This document shows, one piece after another, positions 10,426-22,837 of a stretch of DNA of 64,000 bases. A program made the position numbers and the translations under genes. Origin of the DNA: Larix kaempferi (lineage: Eukaryota; Streptophyta; Pinopsida; Pinales; Pinaceae); NCBI GenBank assembly GCA_027924585.1, contig BSBM01000994.1, positions 11,881,001-11,945,000 of the forward strand, written 5' to 3'. The first letter of the stretch is position 1. The number at the start of each line of letters is the position of its first letter. The notes under the pieces were generated by a model that had not been told where the DNA came from, made no database searches, and saw nothing but the letters and a program-made list of their open reading frames with translations.

Positions 10426-11422
10426 TTCATGGAATCACCCACACATGGAAGACATAATAATTTCAATGCCTACTCAAACAATATATTCTGTTTACATGGT
10501 ACCTTTCATTATACATGAAGCAAAAATAAACTTCTTACCGACATTTTTAATAATGCATTTTCATACTTTGAAGTGCAAATTAGATTATGTTAGTTGTTCC
10601 ACAATCATGGAACTCAAAAAAAGTAGTCTATGCCCACTTAGAATACCCATACTTGATTTGGTTGAAGCAAAATAATATACTCAAATAGGCCTTTGAGGCT
10701 AAACTCTAGTCTTAGCATGGAACATTTATTTCATTAATTAAACACTGATTTTGCATGTGATCATCATTTATGAAATATACTTTTCGATATGTCTTACTTA
10801 ATGCATTCCCATTAATTATAAAAGAATCATTTATCTTGTGCTAAATCTTTCTTATACACAAATTAAAACAAATGAGATTTTTAAAACGCTAATAAAAGTT
10901 AGAAGTTAAATTCTAAGCCTCAAAATTTATGTGAGATCACTAGTAATAAAATGGATACAAATAATCCTCTATAAAGATTAAAGTAGTTCACCCAACTTAC
11001 AACCAAAATATCATTTGTACCTTTCCCTTTCACATAGCAATTCACTTATGCTTGAAATTGGGCATTCAAAGCCAACAAAAGAAAATTAACCTTTGAAACC
11101 AAAATTGTGAAACTCCCTTTATTTTTCCTCCCATGTATCTACTATAATGTCATCATAAAATTCTTGCATGTCTTATTAGTGCTCATTGTAGACTCTCCAT
11201 GGAAGCAAAATCACATTGAGCACTTAAATATCTCAATGATTATTATCATCTCACTTGCCTTTTTAACAAAGCAATTTCACTTTTCTCACTTTTCGTTATT
11301 TTGCACATTTCCTCTTATGACTGTACTCGATAGATATCCTTCCAAGGCACTAAGCTTACTTCTTTCTTTCTTAATATCATGATGTTGAAACATAAATATC
11401 TTATAATCTTGATTCTTTCCTT

Positions 11423-11424
<2 letters not shown>

Positions 11425-11455
<31 letters not shown>
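11425..11455. repeat. (TA)n microsatellite
   Basis: An uninterrupted TA run of about 31 bp inside duplicated segment copy 1; copy 2 lacks it at the matching place. Confidence 0.95.
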
Positions 11456-11457
<2 letters not shown>

Positions 11458-12649
11458 CAATTTTATTATAGCCACAATCAAATAACCATAAAACATTTAC
11501 ATTTTTTTCTAAATAAAAATAATAATATTAAACTTATTTTTGAAAATATAAAAAATAAATCAATTTAGAGCCAACAAAAATATTAAACATTTGATATCAA
11601 TACCATACATATAATAAACAATCCATCAAACAACATAGTCAAATTCCAACATTCTTCAATTCATAAAACCATATATAAACTCAAAATAAAAATAATAAAA
11701 TAATGAATAAATTAAAACTTAAATCACATTAAGGATTAAGTTCAATTCAAATATCAATCAGATCACATAACTACTTGGTTAGCTTAGCTAACCAAACATA
11801 CTAATCAACTACTTATCCAAGTTTTGAATGTTAGTCATTATCAAAAAATTATTTTATCTAAATAAGTGAGTTCAAAATATATTTTTCAAGTCAATATTAA
11901 TAATTTATTATTATATATTTTAAATTTGGATGTTGAAGTTTTTGTTTTTTAGTGAGGGAGGAAATTGGGAAACTGTTAGGGTTTGGGGAATCTCTGAAAA
12001 CCCTAATTAGGGACTAGGGGATTGTATGCAACACACTTAGAATCAAGCTGATCGGATTTGATGGGCCTAATACCAACCAAGTGAAAAAAGTGGGAAAAGT
12101 GTTATTTCTGATGCTACAATCAACTATATTTATGATCTAAGTTTTTCAGTATTTTTCCGGAATTTCTATCTGTTGCGTGCTCCATTTTTATACTATTTGT
12201 TTGATTTTTTTACATTTTATTTTCACGATTGTGGGGACATGATTTACACTCTTAAGATTGATGTGGTTGATCTATGCATTTGTGGCTAGACTTTTATTAA
12301 TATTTTTCTACTTTTAACATATGTCCCACGCATGATGTGGATTTTGGAAAACATGATAGGATTGGATCTAGATCAGATCTAGACGCGTGGGTACTATATT
12401 TGCAAATGACCATTTTAATGTGCAATATTTTATATATATTACTACTTTATAGTTTTGTTTCCACGCGAGGATTGGATTGTGACATATCATTAGGGTTTGA
12501 ACAGGACTGACCGACTTTTTTGTATGTGTGGTTTCCTTTTTTCATATAACTGGATTTACCGATGGATCTGGTTACTCCTACATGTAAAGCGGTGTTGAAC
12601 ACCTCTACTCTTTTGGATTTCGGTGAGGCACGACATAGTAGACTCTCTG

Positions 12650-13975
12650 TTGTAGACACTGTACAATTTTGTGAGGAATTTAGGCAATTCGGGGCTTGAT
12701 GTGCAGTGTGTATCAAAGGGAAATATCGAAGGGGAAAAAGCCCAGTGGCGGAGAAGATTGAAAGCATATAAGGAAAAAGAGGGTTTGGACAGATATGTAT
12801 TGGGCGATGATGTAAATCTGGATAAGGTCGAGATGCTGTCAAAATGTGCTCCGGTCAATCATATTGAGTTTGCAAGAGTTAACATATTGGATTTGTTGGA
12901 CTAGGTTAAGGAACAATGGGTACTTGTGTGTGGTATGCCCTAAGGGTAAACCCACTTACCAATGGATGGATCATTTTTATCTTTCTAGATATTGTTCATA
13001 TCGATGTGATCCTAAAGGGAATATGGTTGGTGAAAGATGGGTCGCTTATTCTCAAGCGATGGCACACATCCTTTAACCCAACAAAGAAAAGACAAACCAA
13101 GCGGCACTTATGGATGTTACTACCTGGGCCCCCCTTGGAGTTGTGGACACAAAATTTGTTGGAGGGCATTGGGTATACAATTGGTAAATTTATCATGGTG
13201 GTTAAGAATTCCTTGTATGGGATGGATAAAAGAGTGGCTAGAGTTATGGTTGAGCTAGAGATTTCCAGAGGGTTATTCGCAGAGGTGGAAGTTGTTTGGG
13301 GGGATAGAACATTTCATCAGATACTTTATTTTTACAGAATTCCATTTAAGTGCGTTTAATGTCGCCATACTGGTCATGTACAAGCCTGGTGCCCATACCT
13401 CTTGGTGGGTTCAAACTCTCATGCAGATGATGGTGATACAATTACTCTTGTGAGAACAGTTCGTGGATATATCTCCTCCCCAAGAAATCCATCGACTAAG
13501 GATAATTGTGGTGTTCCGGGTAAGCATATTTCTGATTAACCTACTCCTTATAATGATGCCAGTAAGAGAATTAGATTTCTATCTTTGTGTTGAAAAAGAT
13601 TTAGATAGGAGACTGTCTTTAGGGGAGTTATTGTTAAATTTGGGTCAAACACCCTTATTTGGGGATGATAATAAGGTTTGTTCCCGGGACCCTATAGATG
13701 TAAACCCTAATTTAGATAAATCAGGGGAGGGTTTTGTTGATACCGATGATACACCACGAATTACAATCAGAAATATGATAGTTGAACAAGAACTGAAAAA
13801 CCGTAATCCCAGTATCAAAGAACCTAGGGTTTCCTCCGATACAGTACCTAATAATTACGGTTTGTTATCCTTACCAGAATGTAAAATTTTAAAGGAAAGT
13901 AGTCATGGTATTTTAGTCCATCCTGAAAATTTATCCCCGAGGATGCTGGAAAAGGTAATTTAGATTGTTGTGGAG
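12650..13975 (+). pseudogene. LINE ORF1-like gene (DUF4283 plus zinc knuckle), no ORF2
   Basis: The plus strand encodes pieces of a plant LINE ORF1 protein, an RNA-binding nucleocapsid-like protein of L1-type retrotransposons. The core frame (12916-13359) has the DUF4283 pattern: WLVKDGSLILKRWHTSFNP, then LPGPPLELWTQNLLEGIGYT, IGKFIMV, and MVELEISRGL. It is followed by a CCHC knuckle of the form C-x2-C-x4-H-x4-C (CRHTGHVQAWC) in which a TAA stop sits after the first Cys. Upstream frames (12671-12904) and a downstream Asp/Asn-rich tail (13463-13963) are out of register. No endonuclease or RT domain follows, so the copy is 3'-deleted or ORF1-only. It starts near 11935, where duplicated segment copy 1 stops matching copy 2. 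Confidence 0.75.
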
Positions 13976-14039
13976 AGGACAATTTCTAGGCGCTTAGAGC
14001 TATGATGCCCTCAGATACTGTTCAGAAATGACTATTTTG

Positions 14040-14324
14040 TCAACAAATGTGATAGGTTTTGGCAAGGCTACTAGGGTTTGGCAAGGCTACGTAGCGCACA
14101 CTCTTCTTTGATGCAATATCTCCTTCTCTAGTAGTTGCTGCTGCGGCCGTTTGGATCTCCTGTACTATTTCGGACGGCCCCATTTCCTCTACAGAAATTA
14201 TTGATTGAGGTTGAATCTGTACGGATATTGTCCCAGGGACCTCTTATCTCATATATTGTAAAAACGCAGATATCAGTTCATCTGCTTCCAGGTCATTCAG
14301 TTCCGTATATCTTTGCAAAGCCAT
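14040..14324 (-). pseudogene. Short coding-like frame on the minus strand, unknown
   Basis: The minus-strand frame from ATG at 14324 to TGA at 14040 is 95 codons with a single internal TAA after codon 25. It begins MALQRYTELNDLEADEL, has a Kozak-like context (TCTATGGC), and continues in frame after the stop with a balanced residue composition including EEMGPSEIVQEIQTAAAATT. I do not recognise the family. The 5' flank is less AT-rich than its surroundings. It could be a first exon, a retrocopied fragment, or the tail of the neighbouring LINE read backwards. Confidence 0.3.
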
Positions 14325-15445
14325 AGATTTGTTGACAGAATGAGACCAGCTGTAACTCCCGAATTTCGTAATTCAATTACAGCTATGAACCGCAACTTAT
14401 ATCTAACAGTGCTGGGTTTTCGTCTTAATCCTTCTAAGTGCTTTGCCTAAATCCTTACCAAAAGTGATCATTCACAGTTTTTCTATATGTGTGAAATGAA
14501 ACGAAGCGAGATCGGTCCACGAAATCGTTTTTAATAGTCTAGCTCATGTAATTCTTCTATTAACCCGATACAAATTGTACGATAAGTCGGGCAGTAACGA
14601 GAGCCCTGTGAAGAATCGGATCTGGAACTAATCTTCACCAAAACCTAATCAAATCGGCGGAGCATAAACAGATCATAAACATCTCTACGGAACCTTATAA
14701 TGGCAAACACATGGCCCCAAATGATGGCATATGCACAATACAACAAACTTTTTTTTTTTCAGAGGAAATACAACAAACTTATTTACACACCGTAAAAGTA
14801 ACCGTCCACTATACACGCCTCTATGGATGGGAACCCAAAACGACTTAAAAGCATGTTTGTGCATATATATTCAACCAACGGCAAGGGTCAGCTCCAAAAA
14901 CATGTTTGAAGAAGACATATCGTATTACATCGATGATATCAAAATTTGCATGCTATCCGATCATCTTAACCACTCGTTTCAATCTTACTTTCGAAATTAT
15001 TGTATTGTTGGAGTTGTGATCTCACACAATTGGCAAAGGACTAAACTGAAAAAGGTTAAGCACGGATTTGACTCATTTGCGTTGAGTAGGGCCTCATAGA
15101 CATGAATGGCACTCTTTTCAAGTCAAATTATGTAAGGTGCAGAGGTTATGTCACTCAACAACCCCACCTCGCGAGTGATAGCCAATTAGTGGCATGGTCT
15201 TGCCAACGCTAAAAAACAATCCTTACAGCATCAAAGCTGAAAGCAGAAAGAATGCTGGCAAAGGTACGCTTTCTTGCCAACATGATTGCAAATAAATATG
15301 TAGATGGAATGTAAATGGTTTACGGTGGTTGGAATGAGGGAGTAGAAAACAAGGAGAATTATGAATAACTTTGAATTTATCTTTAACTAATTTTAAATAT
15401 AAACATGGCATTTAAAAAAAAAAATTATATGTTGATTTTTGCATG
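14325..15445. other. No supported gene
   Basis: Mixed-composition DNA. A plus-strand frame of 122 codons at 14731-15099 shows no recognisable domain and runs through a poly-T tract. Nothing else is supported. Confidence 0.5.
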
Positions 15446-15449
15446 GAAT

Positions 15450-15555
15450 GAAATGAGGTGCTCTATATCCTAGTTTGAAGTTGCACCGAGTGAAACTAGG
15501 TGCTCTACAGCCCATTATGAGGTTGCACTAAGTGAAACGAGGTGCACTATGTTGT
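15450..15555. repeat. 42-bp tandem repeat, about 2.5 copies
   Basis: Units start at 15450, 15492 and 15534, each beginning GAAA(T/C)(G/T)AGGTGC and containing a GAGGTTGCAC-like motif. Confidence 0.8.
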
Positions 15556-15594
15556 AACGTGTGTGGATCTAACATTACACACGAGTATGAGTGA

Positions 15595-15662
15595 GATGTT
15601 GTAACGTTACACGAGTAAAAAAAAGAGTGATGTTGTAACTTTACACGAGTAAAAAAAAGAGT
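15595..15662. repeat. 34-bp tandem repeat, two copies
   Basis: Units GATGTTGTAACGTTACACGA... (15595-15628) and GATGTTGTAACTTTACACGA... (15629-15662), each followed by an A-run and GAGT, differ at one position. Confidence 0.85.
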
Positions 15663-15689
15663 AAAAAGTAATAAATTATATTATGTCCG

Positions 15690-15835
15690 CCATTAATAAA
15701 TTCATGTCGGCTCATAAAATAAAAAAATTAATGAAAGTATTAAAGAAATCCATGTTGGCTCATAAAATAAAATATTATTAAAAGTAATTAAAAAATCGAT
15801 GTTTGTTTATAAAATAAAAACTTAAAACTTAAATC
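15690..15835. repeat. Degenerate tandem CATGTYGGCTCATAAAAT units
   Basis: Three diverged units containing CATGTCGGCTCATAAAAT, CATGTTGGCTCATAAAAT and GATGTTTGTTTATAAAAT-like sequence. A related piece in the same orientation lies at about 21885-21935, on the far side of the transposase region, preceded by GATGTGTAAC that resembles GATGTTGTAAC at 15595. The two may be terminal repeats of one old element. Confidence 0.5.
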
Positions 15836-17987
15836 CAGGTCTATCAATCAAGAGATATCAAATTTCTTGAGTTTAAATTTAAAAAAAGAAATACACCTCA
15901 AGAAATTGGATCCCTCTCGGTGCTTGATAGATATGACTTTAAGGTGGATCTATGGTGGTTTATAAATAAATGAGATGAGATCCTACTGGTTCTAACCTTG
16001 AAATGTATTAACCTAAATTCTGTTTATCTATGAATTGCAATGTACTTTAAAAAGGATAAATCTAAATTCTCTTTTCGATTCTAGATGGTGGTGACAAGCA
16101 AATGACAAATGTCAAGGAAACCATTGATAGTGCCGATCTCGTCACCAATTCAATATTTTTGGATTTTATAATTTTTATACATTTGATATGAAAGCTCACG
16201 AACTTATAAAATTATTTAGATATATGTACTCAAATTCAACTAACAAATTTATATATTTTTTATACAAAGTCAACATCTAACCCACATCAAGATCCTACTA
16301 TAGCTAACAACCCACATCAATATCCTACTACAACTAACAATTCACAAAGATTAATTGGAAGTTGTAGCAATATTGTCATTGACGACAATTTTTTAGAGAA
16401 TTTAGAATCAACTAAAATTGAAGAATTGGGAACATCAATGTGAGATCACACAGTTCAATATAATGTAAAAGTGATATTCAAAAAAGATTTTGAAGGTAAA
16501 TCGGTCATAACCCAAGCTCAATTGTTACATAGATTGTTAAAGCAAAAGGGTCTACAAAACGCAATCAAAATTTTCGGCATTAAAAATAGCAAAGAGATTG
16601 AATCAAGTGAGATGGTATCAAAAAATCGATCTTCTGTTCAAAAAGTTTCTCATAGAGGAATGCTAACAGGTATTGTGACAAAAAACATGTCATCGGATCG
16701 TTTGATGTCAGTGATTGCAAGAGTGTTAACAACATCAAGAAAACGTTTATGGAAACTTAAAAAATTCAGGATTCAATTAGATGAAGATGATGAAATTGCA
16801 TGTTGGGTTGTCATCTATAGCCAACCCTATTAAGATATATTTCTGGATAATGTGAGGGATATGGTGAAACAGTTTTCGCATTTAAACTTTGTGTGTTACC
16901 AAATGAAAAGGACATCGTGTGGTGACGTATATCTAAAGGGGTTTATGGAACTCATGCCAAATAAATAACAGAGTTCACTCAAGTGGAAATGTTTAGGAAT
17001 TTTTTGTAGAGTAATGTCAATGTCAAGATTTCCCTTAGTACATTGGTGAAGCTTAAACCATTATATGTCAGGCCTATCAATGTTTGTGACAAATGTTGTT
17101 TTCGGTACCATGTAGAATTCCAATTATTTTATGATACATTTCTAAATTTTGGCATACAGTCTTGATCAAATAACCCCACTCCTTCTAGTGTTCATGATTT
17201 TTTACCTAAGTTATTATGTGCATGAGAAAATGATCAATTATATTATACGAAAGAATTTGTTGGTGGTAGAAAATACAAAGAATATTCTCATTTGACAATT
17301 TTTTATGCTATGTATCCCATTGATCTGAATAATGTTCGATTGTCAAATCTTATTGTGAAGTGGAAAAGATATAAATATGTTAAATACACTCTTGTTAGAG
17401 ATTTAATGACAACATCAACAAAAAATGATTTACTAGAAGATGATGTTCTCGTGAAATATCTTATGGAGAAGTTTAGGGAGCTAATATATAGATATATCAA
17501 ACACTCTCGTATAGCACAATGGAATGACTTACAATTCAAACAATCATGAGATGCATTTTTAAAAGGAACAATCATATCATTTGTTGATTTCGTTGGGAAT
17601 TACACTTTCACTCCATAGAAGGAGATACAATGTCAATACTATCATTCATATTAGGTCTATATACTTTTAAATATTTTGAATAGCCATGTAGAACTCGATG
17701 TCAATGGTTATGATAGAAATGAAAATATTGTGAAGTAATTAAGGAGTATAATATTTACATAACTCATGACCATACACATCATACATGTTTTGTTCAACAT
17801 TGTTTCAGTATGCTTTATAAAGATTTATCAGGACAAGGGGTAACTTTTTAAGAACATTGGGTATGGTCTGGTGGTTGTGCTAGTTAGTTTAATCGGTGCG
17901 ATCATTCTTAGGGTTGTCTCACCTTCATGAGAAAATGTATATTTGCCACAGATTGGGCTTTCTTAAAATATGGAATGTAAAAGGAGA

Positions 17988-17992
17988 GAATG
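17988..17992. repeat. Left target-site duplication GAATG of the solo LTR
   Basis: GAATG at 17988-17992 is repeated at 18533-18537 immediately outside the TG...CA ends of the LTR. Removing the LTR and one copy rejoins the reading GEN-DGAK of the host transposase frame. Confidence 0.88.
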
Positions 17993-18532
17993 TGTTGGGT
18001 ATGTTATATCTCTTCACATGGTCGCTGCGTGTACAACACGATCCCTACGGCACCTTCGATTCGCCTGCGCCGGGCGCGTCCGGAGGGGGGGGGTTTAGAG
18101 GGGGGGGTAGCCCGACAGGGCCCACCCCCTTCGTTTCGGACCGTTAGGTTCCGAAACGACACGGAGGGGGGCCGTTAGGCCCCCGGAGTCCGCGCGGAGC
18201 GCAATTTTTTTTTGGGTTGCTTTTTGCTTTTTCGCGATTTTCGACCCATTGTACTCTATCTAATTCCGGTAAAAGGAATTAGGGTTGTAACCTAATTCGG
18301 GTAAACGAATTAGGGTTTTAGATGCTGCAGAATACCATTTATTGTATTGTACATGTAAAAAATAAACATATAATGAAAAAGGAGCTATGCGGCTCTAAGT
18401 TTTGCTGGTTTTTCCCGGTTAAGGGTTTCCAGGTGAAAATCTCTGTGTAATGTGTGTGCCATTGTGTATTGTCTGTAAATGCTTAAGAATCGATATATGT
18501 TTGTACTTCACTGTTAAGGTTTAAAACTTACA
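17993..18532. mobile_element. Solo LTR (540 bp) with GC-rich U3
   Basis: The segment starts TGTTGGGTATG and ends AAACTTACA, has perfect 5-bp flanks GAATG, and no internal element sequence, so it is a solo LTR left by recombination between two LTRs. U5-like features at its right (a TTTTTCCCGGTTAAGG segment and GGTGAAAATCTCTGTG) suggest plus orientation. An AATAAA-type sequence lies near 18360. Positions 18055-18200 are strikingly GC-rich, with G8-G9 runs and the palindrome-like CCGTTAGG repeated, in an otherwise AT-rich region. The parent family is not otherwise present in the window. Confidence 0.85.
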
Positions 18533-18537
18533 GAATG
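18533..18537. repeat. Right target-site duplication GAATG of the solo LTR
   Basis: Identical to 17988-17992. Confidence 0.88.
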
Positions 18538-19650
18538 ATGGTGCTAAAACCTATGTAAAACATGCACTTAAAAGATATCAATTGATTCACTCTGCTTCTT
18601 GACTTGTAAATCACTTGATGTTGTTGATTGGTGCAAGAAAAATTTAAGCCATGAATTTAATGAAAGGATAATTCATGTGAGAAGGTACAATTGTTTCATT
18701 GGCAGTTTTTTTTTTTAAATAAAGTTATATTTACTTTGTTTGTTTAGATACATGTACTTGTGTGATTTAGATATATATATTGAAAACAAAAAAGTATTTA
18801 AATGTGGAATTTTATTTGCACAAGTTCTATGTTTTCCTTGAACATGTTCTTCTAGGATATTTCAATGGGAAATGTTGATAAGTCGATCCCATATAATTGT
18901 GCTTCAATCCCTAGAAATAGGGGTTTACACTCCATTATGAGTGACAAAATGACAAATATACACTCATTTGTGAAATGAAAGTACTCTTGATTCTCTCTTA
19001 CATGTATTGATAATATGGAGTCCACCGCTGAGTGTCAAAACAAAACTAACAAATTTGACAAATCATGGATGCACGAAGAACTAACACCATTGCCCCCATT
19101 TTCAAATTTGAGTGATGTAGAGTTTGACAATAAAGTGGATGTGATTGACAAAGATTATGATCTTATTTCCCATATGGTTAGAGAATATGATGTCTTTGCT
19201 GCCATTGTGCCAGAAGATAATCCATAAAAGGTGCATTATTATTTATTAAGATCCAGTAGGTCGAAAAGCACATTCAAGCAATAATTTAAAGATCCATCAG
19301 TTAAACATGTGTAGTGGGTCCAGTGGTTTTAATGGAAGATTTATTTGAAGAAGTAAAGAAATATAATGACCATATTCCTTTTCAAGAATACCAATTAGAT
19401 GTTGTATGTGCCTAATATAGTGATTTGGTCATAACATCTTTATTGCAATTGAAGCAACTGAACAGTAGGGAACAGTCCAAGCAACGAAAATGGAAATTGT
19501 TGATAGAAGATCATGATGCCATTTTTGAAAATGTTCCATGAGCACATTTCTTATGAATGGAACAAATTGATTGATGACCTTTTCTTTGATTATAGGGTTA
19601 GAACATAGAACTGTTATTGCTGAAGTATGCAATAATGAATTGCATGGTAT

Positions 19651-22018
19651 TGTTTGTAAATTATGGAATCTAATGCTTATTTGAGCATGTCATCTACTGT
19701 AAGGTTGGATATTTCTGAAGAATGAGAAATTAAATACCTTCCCGTGGATGTTTCCCCATTTGGGGTGTTACCACATAAGGCTGGTGTGTCATTTTTTTCT
19801 CTTGTCTGTAGCTTACTTACTTTCGTTATTTGATCGCTTGTATGGATAGAAGGATAGGCTAGTAGATCCATGATATTGATTTACATGTTAGTAAACGTAG
19901 CATATTGAACTTTATATTTTAAGACTATATAGGACCAAATAATATATTTTAAGGATTTTATGGGTTACATATATTCAAATCGATTAAAATGGTTTGATAA
20001 TTTTGAGACTAATTCTTGGTGTCAATGGGGTGTTAAGTTCTTATGTTCTCTAAATAAATCAACACTATGTTAATTTCTTATTTTGATTTATAAATAAGCA
20101 TCCTCCACTCAAGGATTATCCTGTATTTTTCTCTTTCAATGAAAACAACTTGGTTCATGTAGAGGCAAAGTATACTTCACTTGTAAAAATGTGTTCATAC
20201 ATATAGATCTACCCAACTCTCATTCCTTATTTTTATTTAATGCATGATAACCAATTTTTTGATTTTATAGAATCTAGTTTTTTCCGTTGTTGCTTCCAAT
20301 GCAGTATTCTATATCATACTCAACTTAAACCCCATATATGTTATGTACTTAATGTTGCTAATTTTGATTTTCTTTATTTTTTTAACAATTATCAACATCA
20401 CTAAAATTGGTTTTGGCATAGAGATCAATTGCTCTGTACAATGACATGGATAGATCATATTGCAACTCAACTTCTCTCCTAAAAAACCATTCACAATGGT
20501 TTAGAAACCGATACACTTTTTTTTGTGTTGATCGCATTGGAATTGGCATGGCATAGCTATTTGAGTTTCGTAGCTCTTCCCACCTTCCAATGTAAAAGAA
20601 AATTATCGGTTACACATGTATATACTGTATGGAATGCCAACCACTCAGTGTTATCATTGTGGATATTCATATACATATCATGTCACTTTTTTGCTAAATA
20701 GGTTTCCCCAATCTTTTTTTTAAACCTCTAGTCATGAACATTTTTTTTTTCTATCCACTGGCCCAATCAAACTATTACTATATTGTGCATATTTTGTTGT
20801 ATAGTTTGAATTTCATTCACACATTCTTGTATGTATTTAAACTCTCATTTTATAGGATGCCATTTTGAAATAATATTTTCCTTTTGACGTATTAGTCATG
20901 AAAATAGTGTTTCAGTGGGAAAAGATTGACCATTGCATAGCTTCGCTCATGTTTTATTTGTAAACAAGTATCCATTATTTTGCATAGTAACCAAACATTT
21001 CATACCTTTTAACTATATTAAGAAGGTCATTGAAAAAAGTAATATATATATATATATATACACTACTCTTTTACTATTAATTTTTGAAAGTACAATGACT
21101 CTACTTTTTTTAAGTGACCTTCTTAAGGTATTTAAAAGGTATTGTGTGTATGGAGAGAAACCCCAAGAGAAAAAATCTGCATATGAATATGACAATACAT
21201 ATTTATGCAAATGTGGATGCTTTATACACTCTAGAATGCACTAGATATTTAGAAATAGTGTATTATAAGGTATTATCGCCTTCTAACTCATTATGGCAAT
21301 GAGAAAATTTCCCACACAATTTGAATACCACTGCATTGTTTTTTTCCAAGAAAATAGATTTCATGATTTAATGGTCCATTCTATGAAGGATTTTGGTTAT
21401 AAACTTCTGCTTCTAAAAATGATTTATTGATTTTTTGCATTGTATATGCTCAGGTTGTGCTTTAATTTGGCATGCATCTCTACATATCCTACATTTATCT
21501 TACTAATGCTTTTATTTATCATGTTATTAAGTCATCATGAATGGTAGAATAATGATTATAGAATCAGTTCCAGATAGTGTTGATTTCATCTCTCACTTTG
21601 TCGATAATGTTTTTTAGATTATTCATTTTCTCATCCTTATTAGATAGAACATTGTTGTAGTTCTATAAATATAGATAGAGGGAATAGGTAAAAGAAGAAT
21701 GCCTATATGTATCAACTTATATTTTTAATAATTTGTATCATAGTATTTAATTTGTAGAATTCAAGCATTTAAGTAGGAAAGCAACTTATATATTTCTAGT
21801 TGCGTCGAAGAGGCACATTCTATAGCCTAGTAGGGGGGAGATGTGTAACTCCTTCTGTGATCATCCTATAAATGACACGTGCCTTTTATAAAAAAAATAA
21901 AATATTATAAAAAAATAACATGTTGGCTCATATCAAATTTAAAATATTTGAAACGACATATATATAAAACTACGGGGACATGGAAGCTTTGATACTATTT
22001 CCATGGAGAAGGATTGCT
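19651..22018. other. No supported gene
   Basis: AT-rich DNA with T-runs and a TA microsatellite at about 21043-21060. Short frames here show no recognised domain. The right part (21830-21935) resembles the repeats at 15595-15835. Confidence 0.5.
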
Positions 22019-22321
22019 TCAATAAGCTTCATTTATCCATGATTCTACTGGACGTATGTATGGGCCATCCCCATCATACACCTGTATTGAGAAAAAAAAT
22101 TGCTTGAAATCGGTTTGCTTGTTTTGAACTTGGGAATACATTATTATTGGTGGACCTTGCAAATCTTCATATGCTAGTTTCGACTTGTCCATGTACCTGC
22201 TTAAACATGTCTTTGGATACAAAACAATACTGTTCATCTTGGCAACAATCATGTTAGTATCCCAAATAATCTTTGAAATTTCAAAATTGTCAGCCACAAG
22301 ATTCATTGTTTCACATTTCAA
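22019..22321 (-). other. 100-codon open frame, unknown
   Basis: The minus-strand frame MKCETMNLVADNFEISKI... to ...VESWINEAY has a protein-like composition but no motif I recognise and no recognised neighbour on that strand. It may be a domesticated or decayed transposon fragment or chance. Confidence 0.2.
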
Positions 22322-22837
22322 ATGAAAACATAGACAATAGATACCTTAGAGATGTGAGATGAATATCATGCCTGTCCACATATGTGTATTGGTTTTATTG
22401 AAATACATCATTGAAAACTTACTGATAATGGAGAAGAAGGGTTGAACACTTATTGTAGAATGCTACTGGTTAGGGCACACCATGGACTGGAAGATAATGG
22501 AGAAACTTTGCAAATTGCCATCGACTGTCCTAAAACAGTTTAAAAGTGTTCTTGACAACAACACCAAAAATGTTATCATTCAAACTAGCAGGCTAGGTTT
22601 GCAAGTGAAAGGAAATCACATAAGTAACTTGGACTACTGTCACCTTTGTTCAATCTCCTAACTTCTTCGAGATCCAATGTTTTCCCAAGGGGAGAGTCCT
22701 TTAATGTACCTACCAAGTAGATTCCAAATTCCTTCTAAACACCTTAAAGCATAGATCAGTAGCTCTAATGGAGTGAAACACAGAGTAATAGAGTGAGTTA
22801 GGATGGCTTGTATAGTAGTTTTGGCACTTTTACAGGT
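22322..22837. other. No supported feature
   Basis: Mixed AT-rich DNA; I see no domain, repeat or boundary. Confidence 0.5.

Larger units (their letters stand above)
7481..11925. repeat. Duplicated segment, copy 1
   Basis: From the segment GACATTTTTAATTAATTGCT at about 7485 to the segment around TATTATTATATATTTTAAAT at 11905-11925, this AT-rich DNA matches 48147-59650 in the same orientation and order. Shared landmarks include GGATTTCCCAAGCTTCACAA, CACAAACAATGCATTCACAA-like sequence, AAAGAACCCACAAT, GAAATTAGATGAGG-like sequence, AACACATAACTCACTCATTG, and CTTTTCTCACTTTTC. Copy 1 lacks the 8-kb insertion seen in copy 2, and so preserves its empty site near 8636-8665, but has its own ~1-kb insertion (9391-10425). 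No convincing protein is encoded. Each copy may be a family of unclassified interspersed repeat rather than a segmental duplication. Confidence 0.8.
16471..19650 (+). pseudogene. DDE-type transposase-like gene, decayed and split by a solo LTR
   Basis: Plus-strand frames give one colinear protein. Pieces in order are an N-terminal segment with TQAQLLHRLLKQKGLQ and SSDRLMSVIARVL, a Cys/His segment (CDKCCFRYHVEF, about 17095), NLIVKWKRYKYV, then IAQWNDLQFKQS and SFVDFVGNYTF (about 17590), HDHTHHTCFVQHCF, the EHWVWSxGCAS region (about 17860), a split HGKG-like region (about 17980), and DGAKTYVKHALKRYQ after the LTR. It resembles uncharacterised plant and animal transposase-like proteins with WSDGxxxQFK and HGKGxxDG motifs, recognised from memory. 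The Asp expected in WSDG is Gly here. Stops and frameshifts are frequent. A possible short intron lies at about 18680-18853. A C-terminal part extends past 19227 (LPPFSNLSDVEFDNKVDVID). Confidence 0.62.

Noticed and set aside
14731-15099. 122-codon plus-strand frame
   Set aside because: It runs through a T-rich tract, has no recognised motif, and no supporting neighbour.
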